Notes under the pieces: model-generated
The model's input: only the letters and a program-made list of their open reading frames with translations
The model's database searches: none
Told to the model about the DNA's origin: nothing
Shown here: piece by piece, positions 20,124-28,834 of the stretch
How the letters are laid out: each line of letters begins with the position of its first letter
How positions within the stretch are numbered: position 1 is the stretch's first letter
Program-made: the position numbers and the translations under genes
Assembly (NCBI RefSeq): GCF_027111315.2
Contig: NZ_CP114289.2
Span: forward strand, 3,596,001 to 3,660,000
Source of the DNA: Flavobacterium limnophilum
GTDB taxonomy: Bacteria > Bacteroidota > Bacteroidia > Flavobacteriales > Flavobacteriaceae
Direction of reading: 5' to 3'
Length of the DNA stretch: 64,000 nucleotides

Positions 20124-20972
20124 ATGCATATTTTCTACGGGAAAGCAGCTTTGAGAGATTATTTAAAATCTATCAAAACCAGCAATTTCACCATTGGGTT
20201 CGTTCCTACAATGGGTGCTTTGCACCAAGGACATTTATCATTGATACAAAAGTCAATGCAGGAAAACCAAGCCACTGTCGTGAGTATTTTTGTAAATCCC
20301 ACCCAATTCAACAATCCGGAAGACCTAGCAAAATACCCGAGAACGCTGGATGAAGACATCCAAAAAATAGGAAATTTGAGTCCAGAAATCATCGTTTTTG
20401 CCCCAACTGTCGAAGACATTTATGAAGGCCAAACCGTTTCGCAATCTTTCGATTTTGATGGATTGGAAAACCAAATGGAAGGAAAATTCAGACCCGGACA
20501 TTTCAATGGTGTTGGAACCATCGTAAAACGTCTTTTCGAAATTGTGGAACCCACCAATGCCTATTTTGGAGAGAAAGATTTTCAGCAATTGCAAATCATA
20601 AAAAAAATGGTGGCAAAAAACAACTTGAAAGTCACCATCAAAGGATGTCCCATTTTCAGGGAACCGAACAATTTGGCGATGAGTTCTAGAAACGCACTTT
20701 TGTCATCAAAAGAAAAACAGGAAGCTTCCTTGATTTACCAAACGTTAATTGACGCCAAAACAAAATTCAAAAAAAACAGCGCCACAGCCGTAACCGATTG
20801 GATACAAAAATCATTTGAAAAAAATCCTGATTTCAAATTGGAATATTTTCAAATTGCCGACGAGGCCACGCTTTTGCCTTGTTTGCGAAAAAACAAAAAC
20901 AAGAAATACCGTGCTTTTATAGCCGTATTTGTCAATAATATTCGATTGATTGATACCATTTCATTAAATTAA
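20124..20972 (+). CDS. panC: Pantothenate synthetase
   Basis: 282 residues from ATG 20124. It condenses pantoate and beta-alanine with ATP in the cytoplasm, giving pantothenate for coenzyme A. The nucleotide-binding motifs are [11 protein letters not shown] (PTMG and HxGH) near the N-terminus, [25 protein letters not shown] and MSSRN with KMSSS-like spacing. panD starts 14 bases after its stop, so the last two dedicated steps (aspartate to beta-alanine, then to pantothenate) are co-transcribed. Confidence 0.96.
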   Translation: MHIFYGKAALRDYLKSIKTSNFTIGFVPTMGALHQGHLSLIQKSMQENQATVVSIFVNPTQFNNPEDLAKYPRTLDEDIQKIGNLSPEIIVFAPTVEDIYEGQTVSQSFDFDGLENQMEGKFRPGHFNGVGTIVKRLFEIVEPTNAYFGEKDFQQLQIIKKMVAKNNLKVTIKGCPIFREPNNLAMSSRNALLSSKEKQEASLIYQTLIDAKTKFKKNSATAVTDWIQKSFEKNPDFKLEYFQIADEATLLPCLRKNKNKKYRAFIAVFVNNIRLIDTISLN

Positions 20973-20986
20973 TTTACTTTTGCACT

Positions 20987-21337
20987 ATGCAAATACAAGT
21001 AGTAAAATCAAAAATTCACCGAGTAAAAGTGACTGGCGCCGATTTAAATTACATCGGTAGCATTACCATTGACGAGGCATTAATGGAAGCTTCAAATATT
21101 ATTGAAGGCGAAAAAGTATCGATTGTAAACATCAATAATGGAGAACGATTAGAAACTTATGCCATAAAAGGTGAAAAAAATTCAGGTGAAATAACCCTCA
21201 ATGGACCTGCCGCAAGAAAAGTGCAAAGAGACGACATCATCATCATCATTTCTTATGCCACTCTTGACTTTGAAGAAGCCAAAACCTTCAAACCATGGAT
21301 TGTATTTCCCAATGAAAAAGACAATTCCCTGACTTAA
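20987..21337 (+). CDS. panD: Aspartate 1-decarboxylase proenzyme
   Basis: 116 residues. It makes beta-alanine from aspartate using a pyruvoyl group formed by self-cleavage at Gly-Ser in NYIGSITID (Ser26 becomes the pyruvoyl residue). Other conserved parts are [14 protein letters not shown] and the [20 protein letters not shown] segment. The gene follows panC by 14 bases. The ~100 bases after it hold no clear terminator. Confidence 0.96.
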   Translation: MQIQVVKSKIHRVKVTGADLNYIGSITIDEALMEASNIIEGEKVSIVNINNGERLETYAIKGEKNSGEITLNGPAARKVQRDDIIIIISYATLDFEEAKTFKPWIVFPNEKDNSLT

Positions 21338-21491
21338 TCTTTTCGGAAATCCATCTTTAGATTTTACAACTGTTTCGGATTTCCCAAATTCAGTTGTTTT
21401 TACCATTCCTGTTTTCAATAAAAGCAAATAAAGTACTATATTGCTACTCTATTTGTTCCCGAAAAACCGGGAGAATTTTAATCTCGAAAAC

Positions 21492-22643
21492 ATGAAACAT
21501 ACATTACTATTGTTACTTTTTTCTGCAACTGTTTTTTCACAAAAAACTACGGAAACCTTTGTTTCAACCAAATTGGGAGAAAGCCGGGAAATCACCATTG
21601 GACTGCCCGCTTCCTATGAGAAAAACCCAAACAAACAATATCCAATTCTCATTTTGCTAGATGGAGATTACTTGTTCGACCCCTTTTTTGGCGCTTTGAA
21701 CTACGGTGCTTATTGGGATGATTTACCGGAAACCATAATCGTTGGCATCAGCCAAAACAAAAACCAAGAACGAATAGAAGACACTAATTACGACGATTTC
21801 AATGGAGTTCCTGCAAAAAAAGGAGCAAGTTTTTTTGAATTCGTTGGTGGCGAATTGCTTCCTTATATCGAAAAAAAATACCGCGTGGCACCTTTTCGAA
21901 TCATTGCCGGGCACGACACCACAGCCGGGTATTTGAACTTTTATCTCTACAAGGAAAATCCTGTTTTCAATGCCTATATTTCTTTAAGTCCTGAACTCGC
22001 CCCAGAAATGGAGGTTCGAATTCCAGAAAATTTGGCCAAATTAAAAAAACCTGTTTTTTATTACCAATCCTCGGGAGAAGGCGATTTAAAAGAGGTTAAA
22101 GAAGACATCAAAACCCTGGATACCAACATAAAACAGCTTACCAATCCGATGCTAAATTACAAATACGACGAGTTCAAAGGCGCTTCCCATTACTCCACGG
22201 TTCTTTATTCGATACCAAATGCCCTGTACCAATTTTTTGATTGCTACAAACCCATTTCAATGGCAGAATTCACTGAAAAAATTGCAATATTACCCAGTGG
22301 TTACACCAAATATTTAACCGATAAATACGATGGAATTGAAAAAATTTTAGGGTTTAAAGTTCCTATTCGGGCAACCGATTTTAAAGCCATTGAGGCGGCA
22401 ATTCTAAAAAACAAAGCCTACCAAGAATTAGACGATTTGTCCCAAATTGCCAAGAAAAATTATCCAAAATCAATGCTTGCCGATTATGAATTAGGCCTGA
22501 TGTTCGAAAAACTGGGCGACACTAAAAAAGCGGCAAAAGCCTATCAAAAAGCCTCTCAATTAAGCGAAATAGGAGACTTGACAAAAAACATGATGCTGGA
22601 AAAATTTGACGAAATGCAAAGTCTAACACCAAAAAAGAAATAA
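21492..22643 (+). CDS. Secreted alpha/beta-hydrolase (esterase family) lacking the nucleophile Ser
   Basis: 383 residues from ATG 21492, which gives a signal peptide (MKHTLLLLLFSATVFSQ); the longer start at 21441 would not. Residues 20-250 match the PF00756 putative-esterase fold (QYPILILLDGDYLF, YIEKKYRVAPFRIIAGHD). The nucleophile elbow expected as GHSxGG reads GHDTTAG, so the Ser is Asp142. The late His (GASHYST) is kept. The last ~45 residues look like a TPR hairpin (ADYELGLMFEKLGDTKKAAKAYQKAS). Its stop overlaps the radA start (TAATG). It may be a binding protein rather than an esterase. Confidence 0.85.
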   Translation: MKHTLLLLLFSATVFSQKTTETFVSTKLGESREITIGLPASYEKNPNKQYPILILLDGDYLFDPFFGALNYGAYWDDLPETIIVGISQNKNQERIEDTNYDDFNGVPAKKGASFFEFVGGELLPYIEKKYRVAPFRIIAGHDTTAGYLNFYLYKENPVFNAYISLSPELAPEMEVRIPENLAKLKKPVFYYQSSGEGDLKEVKEDIKTLDTNIKQLTNPMLNYKYDEFKGASHYSTVLYSIPNALYQFFDCYKPISMAEFTEKIAILPSGYTKYLTDKYDGIEKILGFKVPIRATDFKAIEAAILKNKAYQELDDLSQIAKKNYPKSMLADYELGLMFEKLGDTKKAAKAYQKASQLSEIGDLTKNMMLEKFDEMQSLTPKKK

Positions 22644-24004
22644 TGTCCAAAGTAAAAACTTCCTTTTTTTGCCAGAATTGTGGCGCCCAATATTCAAAAT
22701 GGCAAGGCCAATGCAATTCCTGCAAAGAATGGAACACCATCGCCGAGGAAATCATCCAGAAAGAAGAAAAAGTAGCTTGGAAAAGCGAATCAACTGCTAA
22801 TTCCAAAGCTCCAAAACCCTTGCGAATCAACGAAATTGATTCCGCCCAAGAAATCCGGATGGACACCACCGACGGTGAACTCAATCGTGTGTTGGGTGGC
22901 GGCATTGTTCCCGGTTCCTTAATCCTTTTGGGAGGCGAACCAGGCATCGGAAAAAGCACGCTTTTGCTCCAAATTTCTTTAAAACTGCCATACAAAACTT
23001 TGTACGTTTCCGGCGAAGAAAGCCAAAAACAAATAAAAATGCGTGCCGAAAGAATCACGCCAAACGGAGACAATTGCTATATTCTTACCGAAACCAAAAC
23101 CCAAAATATCTTCAAACAAATTGAAGCCATCGAACCCGAAATCGTCATCATCGATTCCATTCAAACGCTCCATACCGATTATATTGAATCGACTCCGGGA
23201 AGTATTTCACAAATTAGAGAAACCACTGCCGAACTGATAAAATTCGCCAAAGAAACCAATATTCCAGTAATTTTAATTGGACACATTACCAAAGACGGAA
23301 ACATTGCCGGGCCCAAAATATTGGAACATATGGTCGATACCGTTTTACAATTCGAAGGCGACCGAAATCATGTATACCGTATTTTGCGCTCACTAAAAAA
23401 CCGTTTTGGCTCCACTGCCGAAATCGGAATTTATGAAATGCTAGGCAACGGTTTACGCGAAGTTTCCAATCCATCCGAGATACTGATTTCGCACAAGGAC
23501 GAAGAATTATCTGGAACCGCCATTGCAACAACTCTCGAAGGAATGCGCCCGTTGATGATTGAAATTCAATCCTTGGTCAGCACGGCAGTTTATGGAACGC
23601 CGCAACGCAGTACAACAGGTTACAACGCCAAAAGGCTGAATATGATTCTGGCAGTTTTAGAAAAAAGAGCCGGTTTCAGGCTTGGCGCCAAAGACGTTTT
23701 CCTGAACGTGACAGGAGGAATTTCGGTAGATGATCCCGCGATTGATTTGGCAGTTGTGGCCGCTATTTTATCGTCGAATGAAGATATTCCGGTAAACAAA
23801 GATTTTTGTTTTGCGGGAGAAGTCGGTTTGTCTGGAGAAATTCGCCCCGTGAATCGTGTGGATCAACGCATTCAAGAAGCAGAAAAATTGGGATTTTCGA
23901 CCATTTTTGTATCGAAATACAATAAAATAGCCTTGAAAAACACGATAATCAAAATAAGATTGGTGGCTAAAATTGAAGACGTGGCGAGTGAATTGTTTGG
24001 GTAA
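22643..24004 (+). CDS. radA: DNA repair protein RadA
   Basis: 453 residues. RadA is a RecA-like ATPase that drives branch migration of recombination intermediates. An N-terminal zinc finger (CQNCGAQYSKWQGQCNSC) precedes Walker A (GGEPGIGKST, near residue 97). The KNRFGST motif follows, then a Lon-protease-like C-terminal domain (YNAKRLNMILAVLEKRAG, GEIRPVNRVDQRIQEAEKLG). Full length. The ATG overlaps the stop of the upstream esterase-like gene by one base, so the two are translationally linked. Confidence 0.96.
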   Translation: MSKVKTSFFCQNCGAQYSKWQGQCNSCKEWNTIAEEIIQKEEKVAWKSESTANSKAPKPLRINEIDSAQEIRMDTTDGELNRVLGGGIVPGSLILLGGEPGIGKSTLLLQISLKLPYKTLYVSGEESQKQIKMRAERITPNGDNCYILTETKTQNIFKQIEAIEPEIVIIDSIQTLHTDYIESTPGSISQIRETTAELIKFAKETNIPVILIGHITKDGNIAGPKILEHMVDTVLQFEGDRNHVYRILRSLKNRFGSTAEIGIYEMLGNGLREVSNPSEILISHKDEELSGTAIATTLEGMRPLMIEIQSLVSTAVYGTPQRSTTGYNAKRLNMILAVLEKRAGFRLGAKDVFLNVTGGISVDDPAIDLAVVAAILSSNEDIPVNKDFCFAGEVGLSGEIRPVNRVDQRIQEAEKLGFSTIFVSKYNKIALKNTIIKIRLVAKIEDVASELFG

Positions 24005-24122
24005 CTTCTCATTTTATGTAATCCATTAATTATCAAACGAAAAGATTATTTAATTTCGCTTGATTTTCATTATTTCTTCGTAAATTTATGTGTTCTTTTC
24101 TCCTATGAGAAGGATATAGAAA

Positions 24123-24533
24123 ATGAAACCTTCGCACCAAACAATGATTCATTTCTACCAGCAACTGGGCAAACTATTCTACAGTGTTGCCTCAGTGGAC
24201 GGAACTGTTCGCAAGGAAGAAATTGCGCAACTCAACGAAATAGTGCAAAAAGAGTGGGTTCCAATTGAAACTACATTAAATGAATTTGGCGATGATGCTG
24301 CGTATCAAATCGAAATTGTTTTTGACTGGCTAATCGAGGAAGATGGAAATACGGGCAAAGTAATTCCTGATTTACTATACTTCAAAAAAGAACACCCAAG
24401 TTTGTTCACACCCCAAGTAAATGACTTAATCCTAAAAACCGCAAAAGCAATTGCAAATTCTTTTTCGGAAAAAAACAAATCAGAATCGGTTTTGATAGAG
24501 AAACTGAGAGATGTTTTGTATCAAGAACATTAA
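24123..24533 (+). CDS. TerB-like alpha-helical protein
   Basis: 136 residues, all helical, cytoplasmic. The pattern LGKLFYSVASVDGTVRKEEIAQLNEIVQKEW resembles the TerB/DjlA-type metal-binding helical fold, where the VDGxVxxxE helix pair carries acidic ligands. A second acidic stretch (FDWLIEEDGNTGKVIPDLLY) fits the fold. No tellurite operon surrounds it, so a resistance role is not supported. Function unknown. The next gene starts 64 bases later on the same strand. Confidence 0.65.
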   Translation: MKPSHQTMIHFYQQLGKLFYSVASVDGTVRKEEIAQLNEIVQKEWVPIETTLNEFGDDAAYQIEIVFDWLIEEDGNTGKVIPDLLYFKKEHPSLFTPQVNDLILKTAKAIANSFSEKNKSESVLIEKLRDVLYQEH

Positions 24534-24597
24534 GTCAAAAACTCATTCTGTCCCAAAACTGTTTAGAAAATTCATTTTTAACATAAAAAATAAGATC

Positions 24598-25044
24598 ATG
24601 GAAAAACAAGTCGGCATTTGGATAGACAGCAAGAAGGCAATAATTGTCACTCTTGATGGCAAAAAAGAAGAAAGAATTACCGAAATAGATTCTGAAGTTG
24701 AAAACAGCGTTTACCACAACAAAGAAGGCAACAAAGGAACTTTCTCCGGCAGCCATCACGGCGACAGCGAAACGAAATTTGACAATCGGAAAAAAGAAGA
24801 ACTGAATTATTACCTAAAATCGGTGATGAACCAGATCAACAAACCCGCTTATCTCTATATATTTGGTCCAGGAGAAACCAAAACAAAACTGGAACAAAAA
24901 ATACATGATGATAAATCGCTGGGCAAAACCAATCTAAAAGCCGTTGAAACTTCGGACAATATGACTTTAAACGAAATTGTGGCCAAGGTCAGGGATTTTT
25001 ACAACCCATTGGAACGCAAAATCAACTTAGCCAAACAGCGATAA
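24598..25044 (+). CDS. Conserved protein resembling bacterial release-factor-like (eRF1-type) domain proteins
   Basis: 148 residues from ATG 24598; a longer frame from 24511 overlaps the upstream gene and is unlikely. The N-terminus (QVGIWIDSKKAIIVTLDGK) and the mid segment (LNYYLKSVMNQINKPAYLYIFGPGETKTKLEQKI) match small Bacteroidota proteins that I associate with the bacterial/archaeal eRF1-like group. A Gly/His/Ser-rich loop (KGTFSGSHHGDS) sits where a flexible functional loop would be. The assignment is from memory of the family and is moderate at best. It is followed by a terminator. Confidence 0.6.
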   Translation: MEKQVGIWIDSKKAIIVTLDGKKEERITEIDSEVENSVYHNKEGNKGTFSGSHHGDSETKFDNRKKEELNYYLKSVMNQINKPAYLYIFGPGETKTKLEQKIHDDKSLGKTNLKAVETSDNMTLNEIVAKVRDFYNPLERKINLAKQR

Positions 25045-25064
25045 ATTTTCAGATATATCTATTC

Positions 25065-25096
25065 AAAAACCACGATATGAAGGTGTTGTGGTTTTT
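25065..25096 (+). terminator. Rho-independent terminator
   Basis: AAAAACCAC (25065-25073) pairs with GTGGTTTTT (25088-25096) and ends in a T-run, 20 bases after the preceding stop. Confidence 0.8.
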
Positions 25097-25222
25097 TGTT
25101 TAATATCCAGGAACGCAGAAGCAAGTTGATTAAAAAAATTACAAAGAGAATCATAAAATTAATTCCCGTTCCTTTTTTTTTCTTTTCTTTATGCTCCGAA
25201 AATTTCATACGGAAACTAATTT

Positions 25223-27184
25223 ATGAGAACCCGAAAACAAAAAATTATTTTAGCTGTAAAAATAGTTGCCATATCTTTTTTAGCACTAATTATCGCTCTT
25301 TTTGTTTTTAGAAATGAATTATTGAAACAAACCATTGCCAAGGTTTCTTTCAAAATGGCAAGCGAATACAACAGCACTTTTACTGTAAAAGAAGCTTCTT
25401 TTGTGGGACTTTCCGGCCTGAGTTTTTCCAACATTGTTTTGGCTCCCAAAAATGCCGACACACTTTTCAATATCAAAAAAATGAAAACCAGCGTCAATTT
25501 ATGGCGACTGTTGGTTGGCGATGTGCAATTGGGAACATTGGAAATCGAGAATGGTTATGTGCAATTGGTCAAAAATAAAAAAGGTCGCAATTTTGATGCT
25601 TTTCTAAAAAAAGACGAAACCACAACTTCTTCCAACGAAAAAAGAGATTACGCCAAAGTAGCCTACAGACTCATTTCGAAAGTCTTGAATTTGGTTCCAA
25701 CGGACATGAAAGTAGAAAATCTTTCGTTCCGATTGGACGACAACGGCAAAAAAACGACGCTGAATTTCCAAAAACTACGATTGGTCAACAAGCAATTGGA
25801 AACTTCCATCAAAGTCGAAACCAAAGCTTTCACGCAGCGAATCCGAATCCAAGGTTTTGCCGACCCAAGAAACAAAACCGCCGACATTCGATTTTTTAAT
25901 ATTGACACCGGGGCGATAAAAGTACCTTATCTCGACGAACGTTTTGGTTTAAAATCAAGTTTCGATTCCATTCGCGTGAACATTCAAAACATAGACAAAT
26001 CAGGTAGCGAATTGCATATTGACGGCTTTGCTTCCATTGCCAATTTGATGATAAATCACAAGAAAATTGCCAACAAAGACGTGGTCATCAAAAATGCAAA
26101 ATTCGATTTTAGATTCCTCTTGGGCTCTGATTTTGTTTCGATTGACAGCAGTTCGACCGTGCAATTCAACAAGGTGAAATTCCATCCTTATCTGGCTTAC
26201 GAAACAGAAGAAGACACTATTTACAAACTCAAAGTGGCGATTCCAAAGATGAAAGCGCAGGATTTTATTGTTTCGCTCCCCAATGGCTTGTTCACCCATT
26301 TTCAAGGAATGGAAGCCGAAGGCAACTTCGAATACAATCTGGATTTTATGTTCAATAAAAACAAGCCTAACAAACTTGTTTTTGACAGCAAGTTGAAGAA
26401 AGAAAACCTAAGAATTACCAAATACGGCGAAGCCAACCTGAACAAACTCAACGGAGAATTTATCTATCGCGCCATCATTCAAAACGTGTTGCAACGACCT
26501 GTTTTGGTGGGTTCTGGGAATCCAAATTACACGCCTTTGGACCAAATTTCGCCCTATTTACAAAAATGCGTTTTAACATCGGAAGACCCTTCTTTTTTCT
26601 CGCATCGCGGTTTTATCAACGAAGCCTTCAAGCAATCGATTCTCAAAAACATTCGCACCAAGAAATTCTCCCGTGGTGCCAGCACGATTAGCATGCAATT
26701 AATCAAAAACGTGTTTCTTACCCGAGAAAAAACAGCCTCTCGAAAACTGGAAGAAATCTTGTTGGTTTACATCCTCGAAAACAATAGAATCGCCAGCAAA
26801 GAACGAATGCTGGAAGTCTATTTCAATATCATCGAATGGGGACCAAATATATATGGAATTGGCGAAGCCTCACAATTCTACTTCCAGAAAAGCCCAGCTG
26901 ATTTGACCTTGAAAGAATGTTTGTTTTTGGCAACTATAGTTCCAAAACCAAAGAAATTTATGTGGCAATTCGACAACGAAGGAAACCTAAAATCCTTTGC
27001 CAAACAACAACAAAAATTTCTTAGTAATTTGATGTTGCGAAGAGGAATCCTGATTCCAGAAGACACCATTGGACAATCCATTCCATTACAACTTACAGGA
27101 AGTGCCCATTCGCTCTTGAACATAAAAGTGCAAGATTCTATTCCCTTGGACTCATTGGCGGTGGAAGAGCCGTTTGAGTTTTGA
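25223..27184 (+). CDS. Membrane-anchored GT51 peptidoglycan transglycosylase with AsmA-like N-terminal region
   Basis: 653 residues. A membrane anchor lies at about 9-28 (IILAVKIVAISFLALIIALF). Residues ~40-410 are beta-rich and resemble AsmA/DUF3971-type domains (NIVLAPKNADTLFNIKKMKT, LGTLEIENGYVQLV). The C-terminal ~220 residues are a glycosyltransferase 51 domain. The catalytic motif is SEDPSFFSHRGF (near residue 451), with RGASTISMQLIKNVFL (near 482) and EVYFNIIEWGPNIYGIGEAS. It lacks a transpeptidase domain. The protein would polymerise lipid II on the periplasmic face. Coupling to a domain normally tied to lipid transfer or membrane assembly is unusual. Confidence 0.88.
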   Translation: MRTRKQKIILAVKIVAISFLALIIALFVFRNELLKQTIAKVSFKMASEYNSTFTVKEASFVGLSGLSFSNIVLAPKNADTLFNIKKMKTSVNLWRLLVGDVQLGTLEIENGYVQLVKNKKGRNFDAFLKKDETTTSSNEKRDYAKVAYRLISKVLNLVPTDMKVENLSFRLDDNGKKTTLNFQKLRLVNKQLETSIKVETKAFTQRIRIQGFADPRNKTADIRFFNIDTGAIKVPYLDERFGLKSSFDSIRVNIQNIDKSGSELHIDGFASIANLMINHKKIANKDVVIKNAKFDFRFLLGSDFVSIDSSSTVQFNKVKFHPYLAYETEEDTIYKLKVAIPKMKAQDFIVSLPNGLFTHFQGMEAEGNFEYNLDFMFNKNKPNKLVFDSKLKKENLRITKYGEANLNKLNGEFIYRAIIQNVLQRPVLVGSGNPNYTPLDQISPYLQKCVLTSEDPSFFSHRGFINEAFKQSILKNIRTKKFSRGASTISMQLIKNVFLTREKTASRKLEEILLVYILENNRIASKERMLEVYFNIIEWGPNIYGIGEASQFYFQKSPADLTLKECLFLATIVPKPKKFMWQFDNEGNLKSFAKQQQKFLSNLMLRRGILIPEDTIGQSIPLQLTGSAHSLLNIKVQDSIPLDSLAVEEPFEF

Positions 27185-27245
27185 TTTAACCACAAAGAAG
27201 TTACGAAGAGCGCAAAGATTTTGAAATTTAATAAATTTTCATTTT

Positions 27246-27581
27246 ATGAATTATACTTTTTCTTTAATGCTTTTAACATTCGGCATTGTTTTTATATTTG
27301 TAGGGTTTGTTGAATATTTTTTTCCTCCTAAAAGTAGAAATCAAAAAGGATATCGAACAAAAAATTCTTTAAAATCACAAGAACACTGGGATTTTGCACA
27401 AAAATATTCTGCAAAAATGACATTAATTTCCTCAATCTGTTTAGTCGTAATTGCTTTCATTGGATCATTATTATCTTTTTCAGATACTGCAGGCTTTATT
27501 GTTTCATTTGTTGTTATTCTATTTTTCGTCTTTTTTATTAGACAAAAAACAGAAAAAGCAATCAAAGATAGATTTGACTAA
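27246..27581 (+). CDS. SdpI family membrane protein
   Basis: 111 residues with three membrane segments (about 4-24, 58-78, 82-100). Between the first two is the family signature KGYRTKNSLKSQEHWDFAQKYSAK. SdpI-type proteins include immunity proteins against secreted killing factors; small stand-alone versions are common and mostly unstudied. No toxin gene is adjacent. AT-rich compared with its neighbour. Confidence 0.82.
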   Translation: MNYTFSLMLLTFGIVFIFVGFVEYFFPPKSRNQKGYRTKNSLKSQEHWDFAQKYSAKMTLISSICLVVIAFIGSLLSFSDTAGFIVSFVVILFFVFFIRQKTEKAIKDRFD

Positions 27582-27594
27582 TGATTACAATAAA

Positions 27595-27631
27595 AAAGTC
27601 CACAAAGAAAACTAGTTTCTTCGTGGACTTT
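27595..27631. terminator. Bidirectional terminator between sdpI-like gene and tas
   Basis: AAAGTCCAC (27595-27603) pairs with GTGGACTTT (27623-27631). Inner bases (AAGAAA/TTTCTT) extend the stem. It serves convergent genes. The adjacent TTCTTTGTGTCCTTTGCGG belongs to the dispersed CACAAAG-type element. Confidence 0.8.
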
Positions 27632-27660
27632 GTTTCTTCTTTGTGTCCTTTGCGGTTAAA

Positions 27661-28698
27661 TTAAGGCGCAGGATCAGGAATTACAGCCTGAACAGCATTG
27701 ATTTCGGCAATAATTTCATCGGATAAAACCACGTCAATTGCGGCGATGTTTTCCTTTAATTGTTCCATGGTCGTCGCTCCAATAATCGTGCTGGTCACAA
27801 AAGCTTGTTGGTTTACGAATGCCAAAGCCATTTCCGTCAAGGTCAAACCGTTTTTCTGAGCCACTTCCTGATACAATTTTGTAGCTTCAGCAGATTGTGC
27901 GCTATTGTATCTGGCAAATTGCGGAAACAATTTGATTCTGGAATTCGGATGACTTTCACCGGTCAAGAATTTACCCGACAAAACTCCAAAACCCATTGGC
28001 GAATAAGCCAGCAATCCCACATTTTCTCTCATACAAACTTCGGCAGAACCTACTTCGAAAGTTCTGTTCAATAAAGAATAGGGGTTTTGCACGGTTTTGA
28101 TTCTCGGTAGATTTTGATATTTGCTTTCCTCCAAAAATCGCATAATTCCCCAAGGTGTTTCGTTCGAAAGTCCAATATGATTGATTTTTCCTTGTTTGAT
28201 GAAACCTTCCAAAGTTTCGAGTACATTTCGAATATTATCTTCCCAAGCATCATTTTGCACTTTGTAACCGCGTTGCCCAAAAAAGTTGGTTTTGCGTTCT
28301 GGCCAATGCAATTGATACAAATCGATATAATCAGTTTGCAGGCGAGTCAAACTTTTGTCTATGGACAAAGCGATACTTTCGGGAGAAAAATCCATATTTT
28401 CTCGAATGTAAGCCAAACCTGGATTAGGCCCAGCAATTTTCGAAGCCAAAACTATTTCTTCTCTTTTTCCTGATTTTTTGAACCAAGTTCCAAGGATTTT
28501 CTCAGTGCTTCCATAAGTTTCCTTGCGACCCGGAACGGAATACATTTCGGCAGTGTCAAAAAAATTAATTCCTTTTTCGAATGCATAATCCATTTGGGCG
28601 TGCCCTTCGGCTTCGGAGTTTTGTTCGCCAAAAGTCATTGTGCCAAGACAAGTTTTGCTGATTTTTATGTCGGTATTGGGTAAGGTAGTGTATTTCAT
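27661..28698 (-). CDS. tas: NADP(H)-dependent aldo-keto reductase, Tas type
   Basis: 345 residues, a TIM-barrel reductase. The start LGTMTFGEQNSEAEGHAQMDYA and the motifs ETYGSTEKILGTW, LTRLQTDYIDLYQLHWPER, GLSNETPWGIMRF and QNPYSLLNRTFEVG track Escherichia coli Tas closely throughout, including the C-terminal PAP. The catalytic Tyr lies in FFDTAEMYSVP, with Lys in VLASKI and His in YQLHWP. Its physiological substrate is unknown. It stands alone between terminators. Confidence 0.93.
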   Translation of the reverse strand: MKYTTLPNTDIKISKTCLGTMTFGEQNSEAEGHAQMDYAFEKGINFFDTAEMYSVPGRKETYGSTEKILGTWFKKSGKREEIVLASKIAGPNPGLAYIRENMDFSPESIALSIDKSLTRLQTDYIDLYQLHWPERKTNFFGQRGYKVQNDAWEDNIRNVLETLEGFIKQGKINHIGLSNETPWGIMRFLEESKYQNLPRIKTVQNPYSLLNRTFEVGSAEVCMRENVGLLAYSPMGFGVLSGKFLTGESHPNSRIKLFPQFARYNSAQSAEATKLYQEVAQKNGLTLTEMALAFVNQQAFVTSTIIGATTMEQLKENIAAIDVVLSDEIIAEINAVQAVIPDPAP

Positions 28699-28743
28699 TT
28701 AAAGATTTTTATGTCCAAAGATACAAAGGTATTTCAAAAGAAA

Positions 28744-28770
28744 AAGGTTCAAAGAAAATCCTTGAACCTT
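28744..28770 (-). terminator. Terminator of the OmpA-type lipoprotein gene
   Basis: AAGGTTCAA (28744-28752) pairs with TTGAACCTT (28762-28770). On the minus strand it is followed by TTTTTCTTTT. A second, perfect stem of 15 pairs lies nearer the gene (28794-28808 with 28812-28826, AGCTTTGGCAAAGTT arm) but lacks a T-run. Confidence 0.7.
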
Positions 28771-28834
28771 GTAATTTTTGGTGTTTATAAGTAAGCTTTG
28801 GCAAAGTTTTGAACTTTGCCAAAGCTGTAAAATT

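Noticed and set aside
24123..24533. Tellurite-resistance operon
   Set aside because: Only one TerB-like gene is present; no terC, terD or related genes nearby.
25096..25311. 71-residue plus-strand frame before the GT51 gene
   Set aside because: It overlaps the GT51 start in another frame, is Phe/Lys-rich from AT-rich DNA and directly follows a terminator.
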